Below, in pieces: positions 22,130 to 35,151 of a stretch of 64,000 nucleotides of DNA (within the stretch, counting starts at the first letter, position 1; each line of letters begins with the position of its first letter). The translations under genes and the position numbers were made by a program. Origin of the DNA: Arachnopeziza araneosa (taxonomy: Eukaryota; Ascomycota; Leotiomycetes; Helotiales; Arachnopezizaceae); NCBI GenBank assembly GCA_003988855.1, contig QYAI01000031.1, positions 145,195-209,194 on the forward strand. The letters are read 5' to 3'. The notes beneath the pieces are model-generated. The model ran no database searches. It saw nothing but the letters and a program-made list of their open reading frames with translations, and was not told where the DNA came from.

Positions 22130-25100
22130 CAACGATCAATTATCGTTGGCAGCGAGCCGGAGCGTTGCCGTTCGTAGGGTTGTTAAGTCATGAAGATCGT
22201 TGTTACTTTTTGGTGGTGAGGGAGTTGAAGGTTAGAGAAGAAAGTCGAGTGAGGTAGAGACTGGATGACACCGATAGGCCAGAACGGTGGAAATGGAATT
22301 ATGAAACGGTTTTCTGAGCCAGCAGTGGTAAGAGGTCCAGCGAGGGGAAAGAATGTAACTACAAACTGACAGCAAAGGTCGAGAGAGAATCTCGAGACAG
22401 CAGATTTGCACTGTTCTCTAGGGTTGCATGAAATATAAGTGAAAGACCCTGCTTTCCTTCGGTGCACGTCTAATGGTCCACGCGCGGGAGGAGTCGAGTC
22501 CGATATGCTAGGATGGTTATGAAGTGTGTGTGGTTCGTTCTGGATGTCACTACTGGTCAGTGGTTTCAACCTTTTCTTTCTCTGGGGGTCCAGGAAGAGG
22601 CTCTCTGCCCTGCATGGGGCTCCCATGCCACGCCCATGTGCAGCTGGTGTCGAATCTGCACCTTTGGTCAGGGCAAACTCCGCCGCTAGTACGACATGCT
22701 CCCAGCTTGGGGCCTGATGTCCGCATTCTTGATGCGTTAGCAGTGTGAAGACATAGATGAGGCACACATAGGGTTTCGTCGTCGTCTCAGATGTTCGCTT
22801 AACCATGACGATAGCGGGATGCAGTCTGGACTTCCAGTGATCAAAGCACAACGCGAATCTGGTAATCCTTGCTTAAGGCGGGGAGAGATGTCTGCAAGAA
22901 CTGGCCATTGGAAAGGCCATCGGATGAGATAACGGTGGGGGAAATCGGGATTTGGGGGTTGGCCGCTAGGCTTATCGCATCATGCGAAGAGTAAACCAAG
23001 TGATTACGACCACTCTTCAATGCTGAGAAGATGCTGAATTGATCACTCGACTGTAGCTGACCATCATCGCTGAGTGTGGCTGACTGCAAGCTCCGTTGTG
23101 GACGAACTGTCCTCCTCTGAACGAGTTTCGAGAGTGAATTCGCTGGCTTGATGTTCAATCTAGCCAGGGTCACGACAATAATCCTAGCATAGAAGGGTCT
23201 ATTAGTTATTCCGTCGAACGGGAACAGTAGGGGGCGTTTTTTTTGAAGCTCGAAGGGTATCAAGATATAAGATGAAACAGAAACACCAGAACAAACAAGC
23301 CGCGAGGACAATGTGTGGTGAGGGGATCCCCGTGCAGAGAAAAAAGAATGAGGATATAGAGATTATACGGCTTGCGAGTCCACAGGTCTTGGGTGACTGA
23401 TTGATGATATTGCGGTGGTATTGGTGCAGAGAGGTGCGGTTGGAGAAGTCAGGGAGGTGAGAAAGTTCCAAATGGGAAGGGAGTACATTTTCGCTTCCGT
23501 CAAGGAGGTGTCACGTGATCTTCAACATCCACCTCCTCCCGTCCTGTCGTGCAAGGTCTCGGTCTTCTCAGCCTTCTTTTGACGGTTCCGAAACGCCTCG
23601 GAATTGGGTGAAAAGCTCATTCCGTCCTGTCTTCTATCACTATTATGGAAATGTTCGAGAGAAAAAGTCCTTTCATTCGCAACATTGTCAACCCCCACAA
23701 GAAATGTCCGTATCCTCCAGGCCTCCGTTTTTGATGCTCCATGCCATGCCATTCAACATTTGGTTCAGCCTGCGGAAACAATTTATGCAGGGCTGGACGG
23801 AGTGCTTGATGTATATGAATCTGCACAAAGGCACCTACCAGGCCTGCACAAAGTCACGCTCACTTTCTTGTCAGTTGTCAACCTCAAACTGAAGATAGGT
23901 TCTTGGGCATTGGATCTCATGTTCCAGTTCTCCCAAGTCAGATCCAGCAGAAAGCATCCAGCCAAAGTAGCCAAACAATAATACCCGTCACTCCTCACCC
24001 CTCTTTGCCTAAGGCTGGCACGGATCATTATACACGCTGCACTCACTCCTTTGGATTCCCAAATATCCGCCTATCTTAGTATCACGCTCAAGTTGTCTCA
24101 ATCTCATCATTCCAGGATTAATTCACATCCCCGGCTAACAATCAATCTCCACCTTGTTCAACCATCACTTCACTCCAAAGTGATTGGCTTCCTTCAACTC
24201 ATGAACCATGTGGCTTTAAGGTTAATCCCTTACAATATAACTTTCTCTAGATGCCTGTCTCGCATCACTGCATGGTTGTTTGATAAGCATAAAGCAGTGG
24301 GTCCAAATAAATTACTTCCTGAGAAGCAATCTATTTGAATTTGAACCCTTTCTTGGCATTGGAAACCTCGGGTGCTCTAGGAGAGTTCTCGACGCCTCAA
24401 TCGGTTTCACTTCGAGGTACGTCAGTGTGATGAAGTTCATGAAGCCTCTTAAGCTCAGCCGATCGTATGGGCTGTGCAGCTGAGCCTTCTGATTTGAGGC
24501 TAATTGATAGATAGCCTCCTTTCATTGGTTTTGATGACATATCGAGCTTTATGACGGGATAAGCCTCGATTCAAATCTGCACCTTTTAACTGGCAAGTTC
24601 CAGCGGGATGGGAATAATGCATGAACTGCACCATATGTGGCTGATACTATGCCGACTTCCACCATCAACTTCTAGAAGAATTCGACGTTTGGATTAAATT
24701 ACTTTCATCATCAAATCTTCATCTCAAGGTGATGACCTTCCCGAAAAGATCTCGTCGTCCCAAGTGTGCCGATGATGTTTGAAGTAAAGAGAAATCAGCG
24801 TATTTCTTCATCTTTCTCTTGCGTGATCGCAGATCAGATCATCATGTTGAGTTGCCACACAGAGCATGTTCATCGGTTTTGGATCAGGCGGTGCAACGTT
24901 ATGCTTTCCAGTTTCTTCCTACTCTGCCTCGCAAGTTGCAGGAATTCGCCTTTGTTCTCGGCACGATCGGGATGCATTGATGTGAAGATGTCCTGTGTAT
25001 ATGAGTCTACGGAAGTACTGCAGATGGTCGTGGCTAGACTTGGCGTGGGGTAGTTGTGGGGATGAGAGTGAACCTTGCCTGCTCATCTGCTCTAACTTTA

Positions 25101-26230
25101 CCCTGTGTAACATTCTATCATTTTTATATCTTCTATCATTTAACAAACATCACCATGCTCATGCACTCATGCTCTATCTTGTTAAGGGAAGTCTTCGTCA
25201 AGTCCACATCTGTAAGACACTGCTGCTTTCATCACAAATGGTATTGATTGTTCTCTTTTTCCATAAAACAATATAAAACATTACAATAATCGTAGTGTTC
25301 AGCCGCACAATTATGCCCCTCACTTGGTTCCTCTCCAAATGCCCCATCTCCCATCTCCTCTCTTCTTCGCGTCTCAACATCCATTTGTCGAGCAACGCAA
25401 TGAAAAGTCATGTCAGCATCACCCGGAGACAGTGTAAGACCGGAGACACCATTGCATCGGCACAGCATGGAAAACACACTGTGCAAACGCCATGTTCAAA
25501 AATATGTAATCAGAAGAAGCGCCTCAGTGAGGGCGCACCAGTGATTAAACTGGGCAGAACAGATACTACAATGGATCTTAGCCGAATGGCAGAGAGCTGG
25601 CGAGAGAAGATGGGGAGGAGGAATAGAGAGGTATTTATAGGTAGCAGAGGGAAGAGCTGAGAGAATGCAAACATGTAGGGTTTGCATTCTGTAGGATATT
25701 GAGTCAGACATGCTGCTGCCTTTGGGGTGTGACTCGATTTGGAGATCGCGGTGGTTGCCTAGCTGACAGACTCTCGATGACGAGAAAATCTACGCCGTTT
25801 CAATTGGACCGAATCAAATGCAATAAGAAGATTTTAATACAAACTCGAGTCACTTTCGAGGCGAAATCTTTGGTTGGAAATAAAACGCAAGGAAAATATA
25901 GCAGCAGTATCTTGGTTGAATTCTGAAAGTCAGCCGCTGTGTCTTTCTTTGGATAGCATTTGAAGCCAACAGCTATTGAAAATTTCTAAAGACCAAAAAA
26001 ATAATGAGGAAGCCAAATAGCAAATAACTTTGAAGAGATGATGTTGGTATATGCTAGGCTGAGCTATAGTGACATGCTTAAGGAGTTTCTAAGCTAATTC
26101 CTGAACAACAAGTCTGACACAGATAATGGTCCTTGCATTATCTACAATCAACCGTCTAGTGAACTCTAGAATACTTTTCTGCTCTCCTTATAACTCCGTA
26201 TGCAACTCTCCTATCAACAATTATGTCCGC
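22130..26230. other. 4.1-kb gene-poor region
   Basis: Frames of up to 222 codons occur (for example 22183-22851 on -), but they show no domain, no biased codon pattern and no sensible splice partners. The stretch next to 22130 should be the promoter and long leader of the receptor-like gene. The part before 26230 includes the 3' UTR of the EBP-like gene. Nothing else was recognised. Confidence 0.5.
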
Positions 26231-27021
26231 CTATTCATCCTTCTCCTCAGCCAGCATCTGTGCCCTCGCACGTATCATTCCCTTCCGCATCAAGATCGCA
26301 TTCTGGATGTCTCCATAACTGACATACAACGCATACAGCGGCAGGAAGACCCAAAGCATGTTAAAGAACACCAGATACACCCATAAAAACATAAAGTTCG
26401 AGCCATCGAGATTCTGGTTACCTGTAAGCCACTCGGGAGCGAAAGTCATGAACCCTAGAAAGAAGCCAAAGTTAGCACAGTACAGATGATATGAATTGGT
26501 AGCGTACCTCCATATAACTCCCCAGTAGCAAGCACAATCATCCAGAACGGCGTCATAGTATGCCTCTTTGCAATCCCATAGCAGATATAAGCTGCCAGAG
26601 GGCCAGCCCCAAAAACCGTCAATAGCTCCAACGAAATGACCGTCAGATCCGCCTCGCCCCATCTACTATCCGCCTTTGCATAAACCATCCACAATTTGGT
26701 CGCCCAATTATCGCCATATCGATTCCCGAACACGCGCCCCGGCTGTCCCAGAAAATTCGTGACCAGCGCGGGGTGGTGCACCGCCGGGTCGAAGGGGATC
26801 GAGGTGAAGAAACAATTGTACAAGAAGGAGCCTTCGAAGATGGCATGGATCAGGAAATCAAAGAAGTGCCATACGAAAAGGATGTGGAGGCTGCGGGGGG
26901 TGTAGGCTGGGAGGACGGCGATGGAGAGTCGGATGGAGACTGTGAGGATTAGGACCACTGCCAGGAGGGACACGATGGTCGTGTTGTCGATATGATCAGT
27001 TATTGAGCTGGCGAAAGACAT
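26231..27021 (-). CDS. EXPERA/emopamil-binding-protein family sterol isomerase-like protein
   Basis: Exons 27021-26508 and 26454-26231 (53-nt intron, GTACGC donor, TTTCTAG acceptor) give 245 residues. Known EBP proteins are ER membrane enzymes shifting the sterol double bond from C8 to C7. Five hydrophobic segments are present. The EBP signature residues are in place: HFFDFLIHAIFEGSF (His and Glu of the active site), then YAKADSRWGEADLTVISLEL and GELYGGFMTFAPEWLTG across the splice junction. The last helix contains the conserved Asn and Trp (VFFNMLWVFLPLY). Filamentous fungi often have several EBP-like paralogs in secondary metabolism, so a role outside ergosterol synthesis cannot be excluded. 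Confidence 0.88.
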
Positions 27022-27693
27022 TTTGAGGGATTGAGCCTTGATCTCATCAACTCAGGGACAGAGATAGGATGTACTGGGTAGCTCAATGGTGCTTGTTGAT
27101 GTCGAGAGCTTGATGATGATCGGCGGTTCGAGCTTCGAGTTCCGACCGACCCTTGCTCGCAACCGTTCAGCGCCAATTGAAAACTGTATATACCGTTTTA
27201 ACAAATAAATGTCTATTGTACTGGACTATGGATTGAGCGGGTCTAAGTAACTCGTCTGCTCTGTCAATGTGAAGAGTGCAGCATATCATCAGGCGAAAGG
27301 ACCGGCGAGTTCTCACCAAAGGCGAAGCCGTTCTCCACCACGTGTTTTTGAAAAGGGAAGAATCTTTTGGCGCGAGATGAGTAAACATAAAATTGGTTTC
27401 GAGTATACCATTTCCAAGTCGAGAATCCTGAAAACATACTGGTAAACTGGTTATATGGCCAAGAAATTTAAAGTGATAAGCAGCTGAAGATATAAGATTA
27501 TGAGGCAATAATATTCAAAGCGAGGGTTGAATGGCATGTCAATATTTAGCATTATTCATCGAAATCTCGATTCCTCTAGTCATAAATAATTAAATTAGGT
27601 CTAATGATTAGAGGTAATTGTTGTAACAAAAGAGAGAGTCAGCCATTTGGAGCCAATCGTAGCTTCATTAGTTCTATCATTAATATACGCCAC
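27022..27693. other. Intergenic between EBP-like gene promoter and 3' end of GHKL gene
   Basis: About 670 bases, AT-rich toward 27540-27640. It holds the promoter of the EBP-like gene and the terminator of the GHKL/NOV gene. No gene was seen. Confidence 0.6.
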
Positions 27694-30600
27694 CTAGACA
27701 ATCGAACCAACTAATTCGCCTTTATGCTTCAACATCAATCTATCGGCGTGGTAACACTCCCAAGGATCGACCAAAAACACAATCTTCGACTTGTCCTGCT
27801 TCCCGCCACCTTCCCCTTCGATAACATCAATATCATAAACTCTCGCAAGGATATAAACCTCTGCAGGGACTGAATAAAGCTTTCCCCTCATCTGCTGCAT
27901 CATGATAGAGAGATCTCTAGCACGTTCGAACTGCGCAGGGGAAATGGTAAACGCCGTTTGGATATCACCTCGTGTGCTCTTAACATCGACGTGGTAGGTT
28001 GGAGGCCGTGTGACCCAGTCTTTGGCTCCAGGGAAATGGTCTTTAATCAGGAGTTGAGTGAATGAACCGCCGGTGTCGGGGAAAGTGAAGGTCGAGTGTT
28101 TGTCGGCCTCGGCGGAGAATGTAGGGAATTTGGCTTTGGAGCGGCGTTTGCTGGTCCAATGCTGAAGGGGGTTGTAGTTATTTTCGACTGTCTCTGAAAG
28201 GACTTCGTGGACCTATTCAGCTTAAGTTAATCTGGAGTATTCAAATGAGGAATATTACAAGAAACTTACGGCAAATTCGCCTTTGAAAGCGACTTCTTCA
28301 TCAGAAGGGGGGAATGTGCAAGCTATCTGCAGACGAAGCCAACCTTGGGAGAGCGACTTCTGGAGTTGACTTGGTTCGCTCTCAGCTTCCGTCTTGGGTA
28401 TCTTTGCAGGCTTAGAAGCCTTCGGAGCTTTTATCTTTCCAATCTTTTCGTCCCCATTATAATCGAAATCCCGTCTTGACCTAACGAGGTCGCCCCAACC
28501 AGCTGCGATTCCAAACGGAACTGCGAGGATGGCTTTACCAAATGATGATTCGCGAAATGGTCCTCGATCCTTAGAGTTATGACGAGCGGATCGCTTTTCA
28601 TTCATGTTTCCTTCATCATCTGAATTTTCTTCGTCTGCATTGGAAGCTGCATCTGCAAACTTGAGACTTTCGAGACTTGGGATACCTTTATTCGCAAAGA
28701 CCTTCATAATTTGGACTGGATCGTCTTGTGAAAGCGCAACATGTAAGCACATCTCGCTGTGTTCTGGATTGTGAGCTAGCATCTCACAGAAGTTGAAAAG
28801 TTCGTCGACGAGCTCCATCGGTATCTGTCCATTTCCGAAACCTGATTTTGCTGCTAGGTATATCTTGAGGACGTCGTCTTCTGCAACCAAGGCAACGTGG
28901 CCATTTCCTTGAGGTCCTTTCACTGTTTTCCCTTTGAATTGAACAGACCACTCTTGAATAACTTCATCTGCAGTGTATACTTGAAGATTTCGCAATTGAG
29001 TGATGACTTCTTGGCGCTTGGTCCGATGCTGCTTCAATGTTGGTATCAACCTATGAGCCAGTAATTAGTATTGAGATGGACGTCACTGAATGACAAGGCT
29101 TTTCCGAAATGATGAAAACAACTCAAATGCTTGTGTAATGTGCTAGTGTAATACGACGGAGAGAGTTAAACACACCTGACGATAAAATCGACCTTGGATT
29201 TGACGATTTTCGTAAGTTCTTGATTCAATTCTACAACTCCTTGAATCTTCGGAGTGCTCGTAGCTTGCTTGCTAAGAAATCGAGATTTGAGGCCAAGTTT
29301 ATCCAGAACTTGATCCATTGCGGCAAGGTCATCAACTTTGAACTCGAGTAGTGGAATAACACCAGCAAACATGGTACGGAATGGTGCTGTATCGGCGATG
29401 AACCACTCAGACTTGGCCAGGGAATTCTGAAGACCCAATACTTCGTCAATCTCTAACAGCCACCTTTTTGAGACCGGAAACACTTTGCGACTTTTAAGAC
29501 CAAGCAGAGAAAGCGCGGATCCCTTAGGATCATCTTCTATCAATCGTTCCATCGCATGAAACATTGAGGTGACGTGGGCTAAGGAGTCTCCTACCGTGAT
29601 AGATTTGATTTCGGTTACTAAGTCTTGTATAGTAGCATCTTGTACACCAAGTATTTCACAAAATAGTCGCTTATTGCCGGGATAGATGTCCTTCAAACTT
29701 TCAAAAGTTCTCAAATCCTGAGATTGTTTCACTAGTGGAGGCCCCTTCCACCGGCAGAGAGATATTGATACCCACTTGGAGGTTTTACGTTGACTTGTTG
29801 CAGGGATAAATACCAATTCTTTAGTGGAAATAAAAGCCCTTGGACATATTAGTAGATTGAAATAACGAGAAGTGATCTACTCACTTGACCACTTCAGCTT
29901 CAGTTTTGTCATGACATCGAAATTGAATGGTATTATATAACTTCTCCACACGAACACCATCTGTCGAACCCTCAAGCCTTTTTAAGCAGCGAAGATAAAA
30001 GGACACATCTGCTTTGATGGATACCCCGAGAAGTTTGAGTACCTCCCAGCGCACATCATCTGCGTTAGGAATGTCAAGGAATGGGACGTCATCTTGAGAT
30101 GCTACGAGTAGCTCTTGCGTTGGAAGGAACGTGGTGTCTAGCCGTTGCTTTTTACCCGTCGAACAAGTAACCAACATTGAAGACAACTTCTGCTTCAATT
30201 GATCGGCACATAAAGTAAACGATGCCATGTCAAATTTATTGTTCATATCTTTCCTGGCCGCACATTTTGCTGCCGCGACTGGATCGAAGAAGTTGGAGTA
30301 CTCTTCCCAGTTTTCCCGAAGTAGCAAAAGAACATCCGAAGATGAGGAGTTTCTAAGAAGATATTTGAAATCCTCGGATAGTATGAAACCCTTGGTTGGT
30401 GTGGCCATCACTAGCCTAGGCATCGTAGCCACATCCATCTTTTCCTCCAACCACCTAACCCATGAATCGGCGTCTTTACCTGCAGCTTTCATGTAGTCTT
30501 TGTGAATGAAAGGGAATTTGTTGCGTTGTGCAGAAAAGAATTTGCTTGCGGAGTGAGGCTTAGACGAGTCTTGATAGAGTTGTGAGCCTTGAAGCTTCAA

Positions 30601-32513
30601 GCCAGACTCTGAGGTAAACCAAAACCTCTGAAATGTAGGATTCTTGAATTCGGTAGAATACAGAAATTCTATCTGAGAGATAAGTGCGGTTCGTGTCAAG
30701 GAGGTTGAGCGATTATTTATAGTCAAGTCCTTAACATGCAAGTCTTGAATGTGTCTTACGACCGGCTCCTGTTCCAGATCACCAACACTTAGGAACTTGA
30801 ATAACTTTCGCCTTTCTAGATCAGAGGCAGCAACAGTATTGATGACTGAAAGTTCTAAGCCTTCAGGAAGCTCAAAGTCAGGCTTGCTTGAAGGAAAGAG
30901 TATCTGACGGCCACTCGAAGCAACCCACGATCCGTCATTTAGAGGGATTAGGGCCAAGCCAGAGAGTCTCGTGTAGTACTCCTGTGGGAAACGTATCAAT
31001 ATTGTAGCAAGATGAGAATGCCAGGCGTCTGATTTTGCTCTAAATTCCGGCGCTGATTTTCCGATCAGAGATGAAAGCTCATGGAAGAAGGCAGCATTTT
31101 CCATCTTTACAACCCCAAGTACCTCAAGATATTTTAAATCGAACTTTGAATAGCGACCAGATAAGTACCAAGCAGATGTGCGAGCACTGATAGTCATAGG
31201 GGCTCCATTGAAGGTCAACTCTTCCGGTACGTAGTTAAGGCTTTTCCCTGGCGACACGTCTCCGGATTGAGAGAGGAGAAGAAGCTCTGATCCCAACTTC
31301 TCTCGCAGTTCAAGATGAAAGGGTTGAAGAAAGTTTTCTAATGGTTTTTGGATAGGAAGATACCTGGGCCAAAGATATCGAAGCTCTCCGGTGTTGAATC
31401 CTTTCATAGCGTCTACAAATGCTGGAAACAATGCATTACGGATAGCATGGTTCCATTGTGATGATTCGTCTATATCTTCTCGGCTAGCGATTAAGAGAAA
31501 GTCGGCCTGGATAAGAAACTGTGGCTTATTAATAATTGCCTTGAAATAAATCATATCTAAGAGACTTACCTCAAATCCATAGTCACGTATCGGAAGAAAA
31601 GCATAAGCTTTCTGTGATTCTCTCTTTGGTTGATTCTCCTCGGTGATTGGGAAGCCTAGAATTATTTCGGAAGAAGAGAGTCCCTGCCGTTTAACCTCGT
31701 CCGGCATGTTTGATACTTGATGGCGTCGGATAATGTAGTCGCAGACCTTATCCATTTCTGTCAGTCGAACAAGATCCTGCCCAATCTCCGCGCGAGAAAA
31801 GCTGCTCTTCCAAGTCTTGTAAAAGGCCTCGTGAATTGTCACCGATATGCTTCGGAGTCGCCTCAGAAAGATGAGAAGTCGTGAGTCTAAAGCACGAAGC
31901 TCATTAAGAAGACCACGCTGATCATAGTCCTTGGAGAGCTGAAGATAGAACGATGTAAGTCCGTCCTTAACAGGAGCTGGGAATTCGTCCCAAATAGGTG
32001 CAATCATTCCGAGGGGCTGTTTCTTGTCGAATTTGAAAGAGTAATCACCAGAGGATATCCAAACAACATCTGCGGCTTTGAAAACGGATTTGAAGCCGAT
32101 TCCTTTCTCGCCAACATACCTCGTAGCATTCTCTCCTCCTTTCTTGGTACTCTTACCAACTCTACAGAGTGCCTCGACATTTCGAGGTGAGAATCCAACC
32201 TCATTACAATCCACTCGAAGATATCCATTGGTGTAAGTAAAGTGCACGCTTGGCTCTATTTGAGGATCATACGAGTTGTCATCAGCATTCTGGATGAGCT
32301 CGAGGAGAAAGTGAGTTGAGCTTTGGTAAAGTTGTTCCGAAAGACTATAAAACGTTAGCATGGGAAAAAGCAGGTTCATAGAATATACGTTGTCAAGGCG
32401 CTCTCCAAATCAGATACGTTATGACCTAAAGTGCTACCTTCGAGAAGTCCCTTGTCAAGCCTGATCTTGGCAATGTGTTCCTTGGCTTCTAAGCCGGTAG
32501 ATTTGGTAGCCAT
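27694..32513 (-). CDS. Large GHKL (Hsp90/sacsin-like) ATPase with C-terminal NO VEIN (DUF3883) domain
   Basis: Exons on - are 32513-32389, 32344-31570, 31518-29885, 29838-29176, 29050-28270 and 28212-27694, and join in phase to 1498 residues. The N-terminus is a GHKL ATPase of the sacsin/NO VEIN type: ELIQNADDN (N-box, Asn61) and YVGEKGIGFKSVF (Gly box, residues 118-130), followed by the helical region typical of this family (FLIQADFLLIASREDID after splicing). The middle 900 residues are alpha/beta without named motifs. The C-terminal 150 residues match NOV_C/DUF3883, a PD-(D/E)xK nuclease-like fold: HVDVKSTRGDIQTAFTISPA (Asp1402, Lys1404), then FERARDLS and EVYILARVYDID. Plant NO VEIN shares this two-end layout, and DUF3883 is common in bacterial defence and restriction loci. 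The molecular role in fungi is not known. Intron 31519-31569 is stop-free and a multiple of three. Confidence 0.9.
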
Positions 32514-34794
32514 AGCTGGTGGATTGAATGTTAACTTCAGAATTCTACTTTGACATTGAGGGCTGGATTATGTTGCGGTATCGACCGGAGTCACACAGCA
32601 CTAGACGAGGCTTAGAATATCAGGTGATTTGAAACAATGTATTCTTCGAGTGTGACGACAAGTGGTCCACACGAATGGAGCTCGTAAGTTAAGTGCAAAA
32701 ATAGTATATGACTATCTTCGGGCGAAAGTGGGGATTAAGCTGTAGGAGGGGGCTGTACTCGGTGTGACGAGAACCTCGAGCCAATCGTAGCTTGCCAGGT
32801 AAATCCTTTAGTCTTGGATATTGGAAACGCCAATTGTGGGAGCCTATTAAATTATCTCTGTGTTTGAGTCACTGACAAATCATCCAGACAGCGTGAAACA
32901 GTGCAAGGCGTTTTCGCGTCGTGGGAGCTGATCGATAGTTTATCGGTTTTGCTCAGCCACGATTTTAGTGAGTAAGTTGCTGAACATTTGGTTGCAAATA
33001 TTCTCAAGAACAATCAAGTACGGCCCTCAGGATACAATTATGGATGGAATCAAGAAAACCAGAATATCCTGTTGCCTACTAAGCTCGCATTCTACCTTGA
33101 GATCGAGAATTCGAATCCTTTCTTCGCTGCTTACGTCCCCCAAAAAAAAACACAAGGCATCAATTTCAGAATTTCCCCGCTTTCAATTAATACGATAGTT
33201 CCCCAATCGCCATATTCATCTCTGAACTGGATTTATTGGCATACTTAATGGATGATTCAAAAAAAATCAAGTCCTCTTTCATTTAACTTCTCAGCTTCCT
33301 AATAAACCAACATCATGGACCAACAAAAAGAATCCACGATGACTATGAGTACTGGTTTTTATTGTCAACTCATTATTTTCGCATTGCTGCGCATTCTCCA
33401 AAAGATGAAAGTCATTAGATCATAGAGCAGTGTGGCTTAATCTCTAAGTCAAGATTCGGCCTTCGTTATGGTTGCAGCTGCACAAACAAATATGTAAACA
33501 TGCGCAGCGCCAAGATATGAGAGAAATAGTATGACATGTTTACTTGAAGGTCTCGTAAGCAAAATCCGGAAAACTTTGACACTTGTAATTTGCGTATTTA
33601 TTTCAAGTCTTTGTGAAAGGCGAAATGAATGAAGCGCAACCGATTAACGATGTTCAACATAATTTCAGTATTTGAAAGTCATCAGTTGGCGTCTTGATAG
33701 CTCTTACTGTGTATAGTGACAATAGTTATCTCAAAAATTGAAAGATAAAATACCAAAACATTGTTTTAAGTATATTGACGTTAAGCGTAACTTCAAATTG
33801 TGACACCAAAAGTTTGCAGTTAGAAATGGCATCTTATGCCTAACCAACTCCAACTCCATCCCATCCAGATTATAATCCCACGTCTAGATATCAGTGAGAG
33901 CATTCGGATCCGCAAGAGCTCACCTCTTTCCATCAAACCCATCTTTCCGTCAAACTCCCCTTTCCGCGTTCAGGCACAAGAAGAAGTAGAAAATCCAGAA
34001 ATAACATCATCAAGATCAACCGACAACATAGATAGCTAAGATGGTCTAGTCGATGCCTCGGTGACAAAACTTCAAAGAAAAATTGCGATGTTTTTGAAAG
34101 ATCCGAAATATCCCATCCCATCATCTGTAGGAGGTACATGCTGAATCAGAAAGCGAAGACGACGAGATACCAGCCATGGAAGTCTTCCTCCTTATTGGGG
34201 TCATGACTGGTCAAACGCGTAAGAAATAAATACAAGGTGGTCGTTTATCTTGCCGGTGTATTGGGATTGGTGAATTGCGGTATGCTTGAAAGAGAAAGAG
34301 GCGTGAAGTTCATTGGGTAGGAATATGTAGTGGGCATAAGAATTCTGATTGGTAGTCTTGCTTTCGCTGCAGACAAAACGTTGATGGAGAAGTTTAGTTG
34401 TGGTGGGAGAGTATGAAAAGAATATCTGGGTACATGGTGTGTTGAGGAAGAGAAGAGGTGATTGGTGGAAGGTATAGAAGCATTCTTCAAGATCAGGATT
34501 ATTGGCAATTGTCTTAGTGGACGGAATTGAGATCGAAACAGAAAAGGACAACTCCAACATGACTTGACAACAGCGTGATGAAAGCTATGATATATGTGTC
34601 AAAAGTAGCGGGAATAGAAGTAGATGTTGATACAACATGGCAACTTGAAGGTTGTGCAAAGCAATGATATTACTATGCTGGGTATTATGTCTCCCTAGAC
34701 GCCCGACCCATTGATAAAGCCATCCTGCAAAAAGCCATGCTTGTGTTCATATCATACAGTCATGCGAGATGTTCCATAGTCGGAGATGAAGCAT
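32514..34794. other. Intergenic, AT-rich, with unassigned short frames
   Basis: The region between the GHKL gene and the Grg1-like gene. Two stretches are mildly coding-like: 32988-33248 + (reading NQVRPSGYNYGWNQENQ) and 33836-34039 + with an out-of-frame continuation (VTKLQRKIAMFLKDPKYPIP near 34058-34120). No start/splice model makes an intact protein of either. They may be relics or chance. Confidence 0.4.
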
Positions 34795-35151
34795 TTAGTG
34801 CTTAGCAGACTCTGGTATAATGGTTAGTGTATGAAGTCAGAAAGATGGTGAACAAAGAGACTCACCCTTGTGGATATCAGCAGAGGTGTTGTGCTTAGAC
34901 TCATCAAACTTGTCGCCAACGGCATCCTTGGCAGCAGTGGCACGAGTGCTCAGAGAAGCATCACCATCCTTGGCGACGTGCTTGTTGGCCTCCTTGGAGG
35001 TGGTGGCACCGGCACCTTGAATAGACTCGGAGACGTAGTTGGCTCCGTCCTAATGAGGTCGATATTAGCATTGTGATCAAGGCGAGATCGAAGTGAAGGT
35101 TTCGAAGCTTACCTTGACGGTCTGAGCGGCGTTGTTGAGAATTCCAGACAT
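34795..35151 (-). CDS. Grg1/CCG-1-like glucose-repressible small protein
   Basis: The gene is split into three short exons on - (35151-35113, 35049-34866, 34811-34795), giving 79 residues. The start MSGILNNAAQTVKDGANYVS and the internal SKEANKHVAKDGDASLSTRA are typical of the Grg1/CCG-1/conidiation-associated family. These are small, hydrophilic, Lys/Ala/Asp-rich proteins with 11-residue LEA-like periodicity, strongly induced by carbon starvation, light or the clock in Neurospora. The last exon is only 17 nt (ESAKH, stop), completed by a phase-1 splice with good sites. The leader upstream (35152-35240, - strand) is rich in CAA and CT, as in highly expressed fungal genes. Confidence 0.9.

Noticed and set aside
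22183..22851. 222-codon frame on the - strand
   Set aside because: No ATG-supported conserved start, no domain, irregular composition; it overlaps the probable promoter/leader of the receptor-like gene.
33836..34139. Possible small gene (MPNQLQLHPIQ..., then KLQRKIAMFLKDPKYP in another frame)
   Set aside because: No splice sites join the two parts sensibly and no family is recognised; left as unassigned intergenic sequence.
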